From Coffea arabica (lineage: Eukaryota > Streptophyta > Magnoliopsida > Gentianales > Rubiaceae): a stretch of DNA of 64,000 nucleotides. Shown one piece after another: positions 35,161-48,929 of the stretch. How positions within the stretch are numbered: the first letter of the stretch is position 1; the number at the start of each line of letters is the position of its first letter. The stretch is taken from NCBI RefSeq assembly GCF_036785885.1, contig NC_092323.1:8068501-8132500 (forward strand), read 5' to 3'. Both the position numbers and the translations under genes were made by a program. Below the pieces are notes generated by a model. That model had not been told where the DNA came from. It saw only the letters and a list, made by a program, of their open reading frames with translations, and ran no database searches.

Positions 35161-36555
35161 ATGCAAGACGTAATTAAATCAAAATTAGAGCATGAAAAGA
35201 CAGACCAGCTGAAGAAACGTAAAAAGATGACAGGAGAGCATGTTAAAAACAACAGAAAGTTTTAGAGGAGCACGAGTACCCACACAATTGTGTGTACTGC
35301 TGCTTCGCTGGGGAGGTGAGGGTCTTGACCCTTGACCTTGAGGAGGAGGAGGAGTTCATTAAGAGGCTAGAGCAGAGGCAAGTTTTTAAGTTTGATAAAA
35401 AGGCAAGCGGCTGATGGAGACAGTTCAGGGTGGGGGTGGGGGCGGGGTGCTGGGCCATTACCAACTGAGCAGTGAACCCCATGGGAAAATTATCATTGTC
35501 CTTGGCATTCCCATTTATGTTGTGTAAATAATTGGAGCATGGCACCACGGTTCTTGTAAAAGATGAAAGAAAAATCCCCAGAAAAAGGATATCTTTTCCT
35601 TCTTTTTTCCCTAGTAACTAAGGAGCAAAGGAGTCAGTAGTAGTTTGGAACAGCTAATATTGCACTTTGGCATCTTTCTATCTTTGTTACTATTACTTCC
35701 CCAAGTGGCTAATAGTAAGAGAGAGAGGGAGAGGGGAGCCTTAGCAGCTACGCAGATGCGGCAGCAAAGAAAGAGGGCCAGTGGTACAGTATACACAACT
35801 AGGCCTCACTGTCCTGTCTTGTCCACCACAATTCTGACTCACTCTGACCGCCCCCTGCACCTCCACACACCACCCCTACCCCTTTCCCTTCCACTCACAC
35901 TTTTCCCCCTCACAGTTGCAGGCCCCCTCTGTACCCGTCTGCCCCACCGCCACCCAGCCTCCAACCCCTTAGTACTCTCCTTGACGGCATCACGTACCAA
36001 ATATCAACACACCTTTCCTTTTTTTTTCTTCTTTATTTTTTTCCTCCTAAACACCTTCACTCTCATGATCCCTTTTCTAAGCTACGACATGCATATATGC
36101 GCAACACAATTCTTTTTCTTTTCAATCAAAAAAGGGAAGAAAAAACCTTTCGGCCTGACCAAGTATGGAAATAGTTGTTGGATTTCCTTTTTCTTCCGTT
36201 CCCATGCTACAAATTTGTTTCGCTACTAGAAAACCTGCTGGTTTAAGAAACGTACGTGTAGGGTAACAATTTCTGGCCTGGCGCGTTATCTTTCGCTGGG
36301 AGCCGATCCCAATAGAATAGTGTGTGTCAATCAAATAACAATCCCAAACTTTTCCCCTCACCTCCCTACGGAATATACAAAACCCCCGCTCCCCCTTCCC
36401 ACAACGCAGAAAAAAAGCCCTACTACTAGACCAGTCCTATTTAACCCCTCGCCTTTCTTCGCGTCTCAGTTGTTAAGCAAATATCCCCTCCTTTCAACAC
36501 CAAACAACATCAAACATTTTTCTGCTACAATCATCTTTCCTTCGTAAATCGATCT
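35161..36555. other. Upstream region of the AS1-type MYB gene
   Basis: Purine- and pyrimidine-rich stretches (35340-35450, 35820-36050) without a recognisable gene. The 194-codon open frame 35645-36229 has no protein-like features. The last few hundred bases should contain promoter and leader of the MYB gene. Confidence 0.45.
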
Positions 36556-36637
36556 GTAAGCATAGAAAAGGGAAAGAAAAAATGAAGGAAATGTCATATA
36601 CAGAAGGGTGACCATTCGGGGTCCTCTTGAATTGCAG
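36556..36637 (+). promoter_or_regulatory. Probable 5'-UTR intron of the AS1-type gene
   Basis: A donor GATCT|GTAAGC and an acceptor TTGAATTGCAG| bound an 82-nt segment 25 nt before the start codon. Arabidopsis AS1 also has a leader intron, which supports this. Splicing would remove two upstream ATGs near 36581 and 36590. Needs RNA evidence. Confidence 0.55.
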
Positions 36638-36642
36638 CAGAA

Positions 36643-36666
36643 ATGGTTATTATCGTTAGGAGATGA
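36643..36666 (+). promoter_or_regulatory. Seven-codon uORF overlapping the AS1 start
   Basis: An ATG at 36643 opens a frame coding MVIIVRR that ends at TGA 36664-36666. The stop overlaps the main start as ATGA. Such an overlap is typical of start sites reached by leaky scanning or termination-reinitiation. It is inferred from sequence only. Confidence 0.6.
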
Positions 36667-37838
36667 AGGAGAGGCAAAGGTGGCAACCAGAAGAAGACGC
36701 ACTCCTCCGCGCCTACGTTAAACAATATGGAGCCAAAGAATGGAATCTTATCTCTCAACGCATGGGGAAAAATCTTGACAGAGACCCCAAATCCTGCCTC
36801 GAACGTTGGAAAAACTACCTCAAACCTGGGATCAAGAAAGGCTCTTTAACCCCCGAAGAGCAATCCCTCGTCATTTCCTTACAAGCCAAGTACGGTAACA
36901 AGTGGAAAAAGATTGCTGCTGAAGTCCCTGGCCGCACCGCCAAGAGACTAGGCAAGTGGTGGGAGGTTTTCAAAGAAAAACAGCTCAAGCAGCTCCAGAA
37001 GTCACAGCACCGCCAGGAATACACCGACCCTGTTGCCGTCTCCGCCGTTTCCGGCAGGGCCTCACCGGAAAAAGCTGTTCAAGCTGGCAAGTACGACCAC
37101 ATTTTGGAGACTTTCGCAGAGAAGTACGTGCAGCCAAAACTTTTTGCATTCCAGTCCCTTCCATTGCCTCCCGCTATCATGCCTAACCTTTCCCTTCCCG
37201 AGCCGCCTCCGGTTCTTTCTCTTGGTTCTGTCGCGATAACAGAACCGATGAATGGTTCGGCCGCGACAATTCCGTCTTCTACCCTCCCTCCATGGATGAA
37301 TACTATGAATATCACCCCGACAACGACTTCTTCTTTGACCTCATCGTCTTCCACTCCATCTCCATCGGTCAGCCTCACTCTCTCACCATCTGAACCGGCT
37401 GTCCTGGACCCGGTTCAACCGGAAATGGGTTTGCCGAGCCGGTTCTTTCCGGTTCAACAAATGGGCGCTCTCATTCAGTGCTGTAAAGAGCTGGAAGAAG
37501 GGAGACAAAACTGGGTTCAGCACAAGAAAGAAGCTACGTGGCGTCTGAACCGGTTGGAGCAGCAGCTGGATTCCGAGAAGGCCCGGAAAAGAAGAGAAAA
37601 GATGGAGGAAATTGAAGCCAAGATAAGGTGCTTGAGGGAAGAAGAAATGGCCTTTCTTGGAAGGCTTGAAAGTGAGTACAGAGATCAGCTGAGTTCATTG
37701 CAGAGAGATGCCGAGGCTAAAGAAGCAAAGTTAATGGAAGCATGGTGCAGTAAGCATGCTAAGTTAGCTAAGCTTGTTGAACAAATTGGAGTCCACAGTC
37801 ATGGGTTCACAACAACATTGGCTAAGGACTTGCGTTAA
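36663..37838 (+). CDS. AS1: MYB transcription factor, ASYMMETRIC LEAVES1/PHANTASTICA type
   Basis: A single exon codes 391 residues. It starts with the ARP signature MKERQRW, followed by R2 (about 3-54, EEDALLRAYVKQYG..WNLISQRM..SCLERWKNYLKPG) and R3 (about 57-105, SLTPEEQSLVISLQAKYGNK, then GRTAKRLGKWWEVFKEKQ). Then come the conserved KYDHILETFAEKYVQPKL motif, a Pro/Ser/Thr-rich linker with SLTLSPSEPA, and the ARP C-terminal coiled coil (QCCKELEEGRQNWVQHKKEA through LVEQIG). ARP proteins act in the nucleus with a LOB-domain partner (AS2) to repress class-I KNOX genes and set leaf polarity. At 391 residues it is somewhat longer than PHAN or AS1, mainly in the linker, so it could be a diverged paralogue. 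A leader intron and a uORF lie just upstream. Confidence 0.94.
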   Translation: MKERQRWQPEEDALLRAYVKQYGAKEWNLISQRMGKNLDRDPKSCLERWKNYLKPGIKKGSLTPEEQSLVISLQAKYGNKWKKIAAEVPGRTAKRLGKWWEVFKEKQLKQLQKSQHRQEYTDPVAVSAVSGRASPEKAVQAGKYDHILETFAEKYVQPKLFAFQSLPLPPAIMPNLSLPEPPPVLSLGSVAITEPMNGSAATIPSSTLPPWMNTMNITPTTTSSLTSSSSTPSPSVSLTLSPSEPAVLDPVQPEMGLPSRFFPVQQMGALIQCCKELEEGRQNWVQHKKEATWRLNRLEQQLDSEKARKRREKMEEIEAKIRCLREEEMAFLGRLESEYRDQLSSLQRDAEAKEAKLMEAWCSKHAKLAKLVEQIGVHSHGFTTTLAKDLR

Positions 37839-38767
37839 TTAGTAATTTAGTTCTAGTACTAAAAAGATGTGGACAATTTTCATGTTTACCAATTCCCGTG
37901 TCTTTTTGCATGCGATTTTATGCATGGTCTCTGTTTTTACTTTGGATGGTTCCTGAATCATAAGTATAATATAAGTAGAGTATTAATAAATGTCTCTTTT
38001 AGCTTCATTCGTTTTTTGATTTCTTCTTCCTGTTACTGGAAGACTGCCAAAAAAAAAAAATAATAATTTTAATGTATAAGAGGATACAAGCAAAGCAGCC
38101 CAACTAGTATTTTGTTGTGATTTTTGGTGCTGTTTGAAATAGCGTAGACATAGTAGTGTCTTGGGAAGATGCTGTGGGTGGTCCTGCGGTCGGGGTTGCA
38201 GTGAGTGGGTGCCTATGGTGGGGTAGAAAGATAATAATGAAAGCTGCTGAGGGGGTGCTATGCTGCAGTGTGATGTCTAATCTGTTTCCACATTTTTGTT
38301 AGCAAAAGAAAAGAAAGCATCACGAAAGAAGAGAGAGGACTGCATTGGAGGACCTGCTTTTAACTTTAGCTTTTAGGGTTTACCATTGGACAAAGTCCAC
38401 GCAGCGGCAGGGACTTTTGATTCCATTCCACGCATTAAGAAAAGGACTTTTGGACCTAGTCCGGAGTTCCGCAAGTGTTAAATACTTGCCTACCCGTCTC
38501 CTTTTTTTTTTTTTTTTTTTTTCCCAACAAACGTAGTAATTAGCCCACCCGTCTCCTGAAAACAGCATTTTAGGTAATTCAATTAATTGCCAAATAAACA
38601 TCAGCAATCCTATTGAACTTTTGGGAAGTATTTGCTTCCTTGTCTTCTTGCTTGGGTAATGGCACTGGAGTTGCAGGAGGAGATTTGACACTGGCCAGCG
38701 ATTTGGTAAAGAACTATTGGGTAAAGTGGTGCCTCTGCATTTTACATGGTTGCTGATACTTGATAAG
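37839..38767. other. 3' flank of AS1-type gene and intergenic DNA
   Basis: Probably includes the 3' UTR. A poly-T run lies at about 38502-38522. No gene recognised. Confidence 0.45.
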
Positions 38768-39734
38768 GGTTAATTACACTTTGCCCTTCTGCATTTGGCT
38801 CCTAATAACATTTTGCCTCTCAGAAACTTGTTGCGATTAGGAGCAAGATAAAGTTATATTTTGCATGACCTGAATATTTCTAACTAATTCTTGAATTCAT
38901 ATAACAGTTGTAACATAATAAATACCTGTTCCTTTAGTAGTTGTTAAATTCATTTAAACACAATTGCACCATGCACTCAACCTTTTAGCAATAAAAATGA
39001 ATTAGATAATTTGCAAACAAGAAGTCTAAGCAACTCAATGTGCTTCTCCGTGTCAATAGCAATACTTGTTTTAGATGAAATGAAAATAATTAGTGCATTT
39101 TGAATAAAATTTATTTGATAATATTTTTTTACTGTGGCACTTTGTTTTAATGTGGTTTATACTAGATAAAAAATGTATTTAGAAAATCTCAAAAATTTTT
39201 GAAATAATTTATAATTCAAATAAAATATAAAGCAAGGTATAATTGAGGTATAAAAATATCAATTCACTTTTTATTGACTCATGAGAATCTTGTGAAAGCT
39301 TCAAGCTAAACAAAAATGATCAAAACTGATCCATTTATAATTTAAAGGAAGAAAGATAAGTAATGAAAAACTCATATGGTAGTTTTGGTAATATGTTATT
39401 TATTTTTTACACCACGGCACAAATTGTCAATTCTTTGATATTTTACCATTTTTTCACTTGTTAAATATTTTATATCATGTAACTTCATATTTTTTCTAAT
39501 AAAATGTTCCATATTTTGATTAAAAATATAGCATTATTCTAGTTACATCATGTAGAGGCATTAATGTCATTTTGTCAAAATTTTCGATGAAAAGCTCATT
39601 ATTAATATTTGATTAGTCAATGAAAGTGGCAATATATATATATATAAATATATATACACGCGCGCACACACATTTGAAGTTGGAGACAACGCGTTACAAG
39701 GATCAAATTTAAGGGGGCAAACTGTAATTAATCC
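38768..39734. mobile_element. TIR element with nested MITE
   Basis: The left end GGTTAATTACACTTTGCCC and the right end, inverted GGATTAATTACAGTTTGCCC, begin related arms. The interior of about 0.97 kb is AT-rich without a gene, except for a nested diverged MITE at 39097-39226 and an (AT)n/(CA)n microsatellite at 39632-39671. Superfamily not resolved; no clear target duplication. Confidence 0.65.
39097..39226. mobile_element. Small MITE, copy 3, diverged
   Basis: Ends ATTTTGAATAAAATTT / ATAATTCAAATAAAAT and the core ACTGTGGCACTTTGTTTTAA with ACTAGATAAAAAATG correspond to the copies at 2558 and 22645. It lies within the 38768-39734 element. Confidence 0.6.
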
Positions 39735-40904
39735 ACTTGACAAAATGAAGAGTTGGGGAAAGTACATCATGTGACTGGTTTTCTGCTCACGAGCGATGGT
39801 AGTTCTCCGAGAAAGTTAGGGTGGTTTTGGGGATTCAATCGAAAGTTGAAGTCCATACGTTCAGATGAAAACAATCTATGCGTCCTTTGTGGGGTGTAAT
39901 CTTAGTTAGTCAGTCCGGGATGAAATACTTGACATGACTAAACATTCCGAATCTGTGGTTACTACATGCTGCAGAACAAGAAATGGATTAATCCCAAGAT
40001 CTGGCAACTCAAGCTGGCATTAGATAATATCTGAAAATTTTATCTAATTCATTCTGCTTTTTTCGCACTGAAATGAACATGTATGTGTTCACCATTTTCT
40101 CACTGAGATCTACTGAAAAGGTCTTCTTCCACAAACATCGCATAAATCCCAGTCTGCTTGATCTTATTCATTACAATGCTCACATTATTAACAGTTGAAT
40201 GACTCTACTATCCTTACAACTTAAGATTAAGATATTTTACACATATTTGCAGAGAAGAGAGAAACAATCAAAACATTTACTAATGAAATTAACCCTAATT
40301 TGGAATTTAAAAAACAGCTAATTTGCCATATAAAAAGGGAACTAATACTAGGTGCATTTTTTTTTTCCAATTAATGTACTTGATAGATAAGAGGAGTTAC
40401 ATATGACGTACCCGGTAAATAAAACGATTCAAACATGAAAATTTCATTAAATCGACCTCATGATTAGCTCTGATCTACCTCATGATTTATCTTAGAGCTA
40501 ATCTACGTGAAAATTTGATCTTTATAAAAAGATAAATCCTCCTTTAAAGCATCTAATTTTGTCTTACATTCTTGTTTTCTTGGACCATATTGGTGGTTCT
40601 TCAACGTCTTTATCTGCACTAGACTCCTCCTAATCCGAGACAATTGAGCATGAACAATAGCTAATTTGGTAAAGTCAAAACAAAGCATTTTCGCCGAAGG
40701 ATCCAAGTCTCTTGTCTTGACCACAGAAAGAGCTTACTCGCTCCACATTGCAACTTCAGTTGCTGCTGCTGCTGCCTATGAAGAGTCTGCACTCTCCCTT
40801 GCGAATTTCATCCCCAAGGACTTGGAAGGTCCCTAGTGGCGCTGGGGCTAACAAATTTCTCTTTTCCGGTGAGAAAAAGTTAGTCTAAGTGTGGCCGCCT
40901 TGCA
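39735..40904. other. Intergenic, no gene supported
   Basis: AT-rich. A 73-codon open frame on the minus strand (40503-40724) is charged and helical-looking but short and unrecognised. It is not called. Confidence 0.4.
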
Positions 40905-41201
40905 CCCTGGACAAACTTAGTGGCAGTGCACGAAAAATACGTAAATTCTTCCCTTAGCTCTCGAGGCAGATACCCTTGAGAGGATCAGTTAGCATCACGG
41001 ATTCAGTAATGAACAGCATTTGCACGCAGATTGGGACCCCAATGAGGGGAAGGTAGCAATCATGGCTAAGAAATATACTATTTACATTAGCATGTCGATT
41101 ATTCTTATGCATCGACGACCCCAGGAAAATTAATGAGTTCGAGAAGCCGGTTGAGTAGATTTCAAAAGTTTTTTCATGCACTGCCACTAAGTTTACCAGG
41201 G
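40905..41201. mobile_element. Small TIR element (MITE)
   Basis: Inverted ends of about 32 bp (CCCTGG.CAAACTTAGTGGC then AGTGCAYGAAAAA) at 40905-40937 and 41170-41201 enclose about 230 bp without a gene. No clear target duplication. Confidence 0.75.
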
Positions 41202-42246
41202 ACAGAGGAAATGATTAAGCAACGAAAGATCGATCGATTGTTCAGAGAAGGGCTCATCCCTGAAACAGGACACCATGACACGCTTGCTCCTAACAACTGA
41301 TGAGAAACGGCTAATATTCCAATGAATCAGACATTGCCAGCCATTTAGTTGTTCTGCTTTAAGATAGATAGCTGTAAAACCGTCCATAGTAAACTTATCA
41401 TACTATTGAACTATCTTGCGGAGATTCCGGATGTGTATGATCGTGTCCAACAAGGTAAAGAGAAGTTCTTGCTTATATTCGTCCGTCCCATGATTACACT
41501 CCTCTCTTTTATATACTTCAGCATGCCAAGATCAAATGATCAGAAACTCAGTCAGCTATGAACAGAATAACTTCCTTCCAACCTCAGATTCTGATTTACA
41601 CTTCAAAGACTTGGAGAGAAACCAACGTGGATCATCCATGCAGCCAAATACTAGTGTGAATCTTGTATAGCATAACTTGTACAATAAATTTACATATTCT
41701 ATTTAAATGCAGATTATTATTTCTCAAGAACTTACACTACTGTTTTGATAAAATTTACATTAGTCCTCAAATATCATGGTTTACAAGGGGAATCGGTAAA
41801 ACTGCAGTTCGGATGGCGCAAGCCATCTATCTGGTCATGAAGCTTCAGGGGATACGTTAAAAATCACATATTTTTCCTAGAACAAGAGAAACTAAGAGAA
41901 GAAATTACTTGCATTTATATTTGACAATATTAGCCAACCAAAGGCAGGTTATAAAGTTGTATAAAATAAAATTCTGTATCTTGTTTGTATCACGAACACC
42001 CGCATGCCATGCCATGGGGGAAAAGGCAAAAAGAAATTGCAGATTCAAAAGGGCAAAACGGGTTTCTTACTGGAGCCTTCAAAAGAGGCTATCGTTGGTT
42101 TCGCCCGACAGAGTTTATCTATCTGATTCCAAAAGGTTGGAAGGTGAGCCCGGCTGTCCACCCACTCACTCAAATTTTTGTTTTTTGATTCGTTGGAATT
42201 TGGAATACACAATTTTAAGCGAAAGTAGTTGCAATAGAATCAATAA
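41202..42246. other. Intergenic, no gene seen
   Basis: No protein-like open frame. The 115-codon frame at 41909-42256 runs into the tRNA gene and is taken as chance. Confidence 0.45.
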
Positions 42247-42318
42247 GTCGTTGTAGTATAGTGGTGAGTATTCCCGCCTGTCACGCGGGTGACCCGGGTT
42301 CGATCCCCGGCAACGGCG
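42247..42318 (+). tRNA. tRNA-Asp (anticodon GTC)
   Basis: The 72-nt cloverleaf has acceptor arm GTCGTTG / CAACGGC, A box TAGTATAGTGGTGAGTA, anticodon loop CTGTCAC with GTC, and B box GGTTCGATCCC. A T-rich run follows after about 15 nt, fitting Pol III termination. It matches the standard plant cytosolic tRNA-Asp closely and has no intron. Confidence 0.97.
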
Positions 42319-43749
42319 ATATTGAGAAACTTTTTGCTTCGATGAAGACTTGACTTTTGCCAGGCCATAGAAGTTGGGCTGGGCCGGAGCATTTCTATAT
42401 CGCCTCGATTTATCGACAAGTTGGACTTCGAGGACAACTCTGAGATTGTTGTGAGGGCTAGCCTAACAAGAGTACAAAAAGGATGGATGATATTTATTGC
42501 AAAGGGGTTCTTTGATTTGGAGAAAGGAAAGGGGGGGGGGGGGGGGGGGAGGAGCACGCGTTCCACGAGGGTCTTTGATTGAATTAAATTTGGTTGAATT
42601 TATTTTAGTTAAATGGTTCTTGATTTGGTGCCCATACACACCTCGGAATTAAATTTGCGCTTTTCCTTGTTGAGAACGACGACTTGAATCAAAACAGAAC
42701 ACTACTATCACGGCAACGAAAAGGCAAATATGATTGATGGCCACAGATAGCTGAAGAATCTTTTACATTCGAGCAAAAGACCAAGACAACGAACGAGATT
42801 TCGGATGACAAGGACATGATTTATATGAACTGCTTTTGCAAAGTGCAAGATTCACGATACAAGGAAGAAGTAAATACAATACAAGGGCTTAGTTATGAAT
42901 CTTGGTCTGCCTCAAAGCTTATGCAGGAGTCGAATACAAGCCAGCCATCTTGTGGCTTGTGCTGAAAATTCCTTTGATCATTTGCACATTGGCTTTTTCT
43001 ACTCGACTTGAATGCTATAATTATTCAGTTTCATCTCTTTCCTTTCAAAGTTTCAAGGAACACGGTCTCTTTTACTCATTGTTTTACTTGCGCGATTGAA
43101 TTGGAATTGGGAAGAGAGATAATTTTTTTTTTTAAAAAAAAAACAGAATTGTATAGAATGATCATTAAAGTCAAAGGTATGCTTATTTTGGTGCAGGGTT
43201 TCGTCGGCGGGATCTAGATGGAATAAACTAATGAATCAGCAAAACGTCCCTTTTATTAGTGGATTGAGATTTGAACATTTTGCGTGGTTATATCATATGC
43301 CCATCTGATGATAATGAATGATAAAGAATTAGTAGTGTCTAAGAGCTGGTGAAGCTCTAAATTTTTACTAATTTCTGATGCTGATAAAGCCTTCTCCAGG
43401 TTTAAAGGTTGAATAAACTGGTTAGAAAAGAATAGAAGAAGCGTCCAACTACTTTATGCATGCTCCACTCAGCTGGGGAGATATAGCTCGGTTGCTCTTG
43501 CAATTGGGTCATTGCGTGTTTAAGGGTTAAACAAAATAACACAAGATTTTACTTCGGGGACAAAGACAGAGGCTTCAAAAGAACAATTAAATTGACGGTC
43601 TTCAACTCTCCATTCAAGAAATGTGCAAGAATGCAAGCTGAATTTGAAATCTTTTGATATCATAAACGCAATACATTAAGCACGGAATATTTTACTAATT
43701 ACTGTAGTATAGAATTTCATTGAAGACAAGAAGTTGTTCATATGATTCA
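42319..43749. other. Intergenic, no gene seen
   Basis: Includes an uninterrupted 19-nt G tract at 42531-42549. The upper end should contain the 3' UTR of the minus-strand GGPPS gene. Confidence 0.5.
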
Positions 43750-46737
<2,988 letters not shown>

Positions 46738-47456
46738 TTTGGATTCCTCATTTTTTTGGAAAACAAATTTTTGTTTTTTTATATATATAATGCTACAATA
46801 ATACACAAACAAAAATAACTATAAAAATATCACATTCATACAATATATTAAAATCAACTCCAAATATACAAAAAAAATTTAAAATAAATAAAATCTACAC
46901 CATTTTCTTCTTACACCTATTACTATCACCCACCAACGCCACCCTTACCCATCACCGCCACCATCCCCTTCTTTTTCCTCTTTCCTCTCTCTCCCTCTTC
47001 CTTCTCCTCTTTTCTACCTTTTCTCTCCCTTTTCCTGCCACACCCCACCCCTTCCTTTCCCCTTCCTATGATTTGGCCATGATGTTGTTATCACAAGCCT
47101 TGATTTGGTCTCAGCTAAATTGGGAAGGGGGGAAAGGGAGGGGAGGAAAGAAATAAAGGAAAAACATAGGAGGAGAAGAAGAGAAGGAGGAGTAAGAGGA
47201 AGGGGGAGGAGGGAGAAGGAGGAAGAAAGAAAGGGGATGGTGGCGATGATAGGTTAAAAAATAATACAAAAACTTTTAAACTTTAAAAATATTTTAAAAA
47301 CACCTCCAAAAACTTTCTAAAAAACTCCCCCAAAATACCTTAAAATATATTTTAAAAAAATACCTTAAAAAACTTCGTGAAAAATATTTACATAAAATAT
47401 TTTTTATATACACTATTCTAGTAAAATATTTTAAAAATATGTCTAAAAACATTTAA
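46738..47456. mobile_element. Large hairpin element with polypyrimidine/polypurine arms
   Basis: A pyrimidine-rich arm (about 46943-47070, starting CATCACCGCCACCATCCCC) is imperfectly inverted by a purine-rich arm (about 47110-47248, ending GGGGATGGTGGCGATG), around a loop of about 60 bp. AT-rich flanks on both sides resemble those of the 30012-33827 element, so this is probably a related non-autonomous TIR element. Outer limits are approximate. Confidence 0.5.
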
Positions 47457-48794
47457 TCGAAATGGATACAAGCTTATTGCCGCGTTGCCAAGAAGCTTGT
47501 TTATAAGCCTTTTTTTGTTGGTGGGGGTTGGGGGGGGGGGGGCGATGGGGAATGCATGTTTACAAGCCTATGTTTGTATACGCGGTGCGATGCACGTGTA
47601 AACAAACTCGGAACATTTTTTTAAGGCCGTAGCATAAATGCAATTGAAGACAAAAATGTCAAATTCGCAATGGTGAACCCTTTACTTCACCAGCCGACAC
47701 GTGGGACGTGATTTTGTCCCTCACAGCCCAACGCCTGGACCACCAATCCCATGAGGCCATCCACGACCAAACCTATATCTATAAAAAAGAAAACGGCAGA
47801 GATGGGTTAGGTCCTCATTGGCGCTTCGGGTTAGGAAGATATCCAAAAAATCTGGACCAGAATTTCGTCTTAAACTAATGATCCCCGCGTTGCATGCAGC
47901 AGGCCCGTTACTACTTTGGTACTCAACACTGACCCGAGTAATTATTGTGTAAAGCAATGGAAAACCGAAAACCAGCCGAAACACGTTTTTCTCGCTTTTG
48001 ATTTCTAAAGCCATGCCGCCGGACTGCCTCTCTTCACGCTATTTTCACACCTGGCGGCGATGCGGCTATTTTGTTTTAGAAGACAGAAAGGACAGAACAT
48101 GTCAGTGGACGGAGGCAAAGTTACAAGTGCAATTAAACTCAAAACCCCCATACATACAGCAGAAAACAATACAACATTATACGCTTTTCTCTCTCGTTAG
48201 ATCCATCACTGTAGGCGTAGGGTAACCCCCGCAACATTAGCAGTCACACGAATGATGTAAAAGATCAAAATTTACCAGCATAAAGAGTAAACCGGAGATC
48301 ATACGTCCACCCCATCCAATAATGCACATTCCTCTTGGATATTCAAACCCCTTCTTTATCATAGATTTTAAAATCCTCCCTTTCCCATACTTCATGGTCA
48401 GGTTTTCTGAACTCCCGTCTTTCCCCTTCTTAATTCCCCTTTCTTTGTTGTGAGTCTTAAAACTCCCCTTTCACCTTCCCATTGTAAGGTTCAAAATGTC
48501 CCTCAAATCTTTAAAATCGAAATATTCAATTGCATTGCTAAAACACATAGTATCATAACATATTTGCTGCCGGTTTCTCGTTCATCCTGCTATAACGTAA
48601 CTACGATGAATTAGGCATTTCCACAAAATGGATACAATCAAACGTGCCTCGACTATAACAATTAAGTTAGTACATTTGCTGTAGATGTAAACGCAAAAAA
48701 TTCCTCTCTTTTACCCATGAATAAAATGGCCTAACATGGAAAAAGGCGCCAGATAGTATTCTGAATTACGGACAAAAGACTTCCTCAAAGTCAT
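47457..48794. other. Intergenic and 3' flank of OST48
   Basis: Contains a 13-nt G tract at 47530-47542. No gene recognised; 97- and 75-codon frames near 48000 overlap on opposite strands and have no protein features. Confidence 0.45.
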
Positions 48795-48888
48795 TTACTT
48801 GCTGTAGAGGTATACAATACTGAAGATGAAGAAACCAAGCATCTGCAGTCAGCAAAATTTGCAGTCAGCCAAGAATTCAGATTCATTC

Positions 48889-48929
<41 letters not shown>

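Noticed and set aside
35645-36229. 194-codon open frame upstream of the AS1-type gene
   Set aside because: There is no recognisable motif, the frame crosses simple repeats, and nothing suggests splicing or a partner exon.
40503-40724. 73-codon charged open frame on the minus strand
   Set aside because: It looks helical but is short, shows no family likeness, has a stop just upstream and no clear splice partner.
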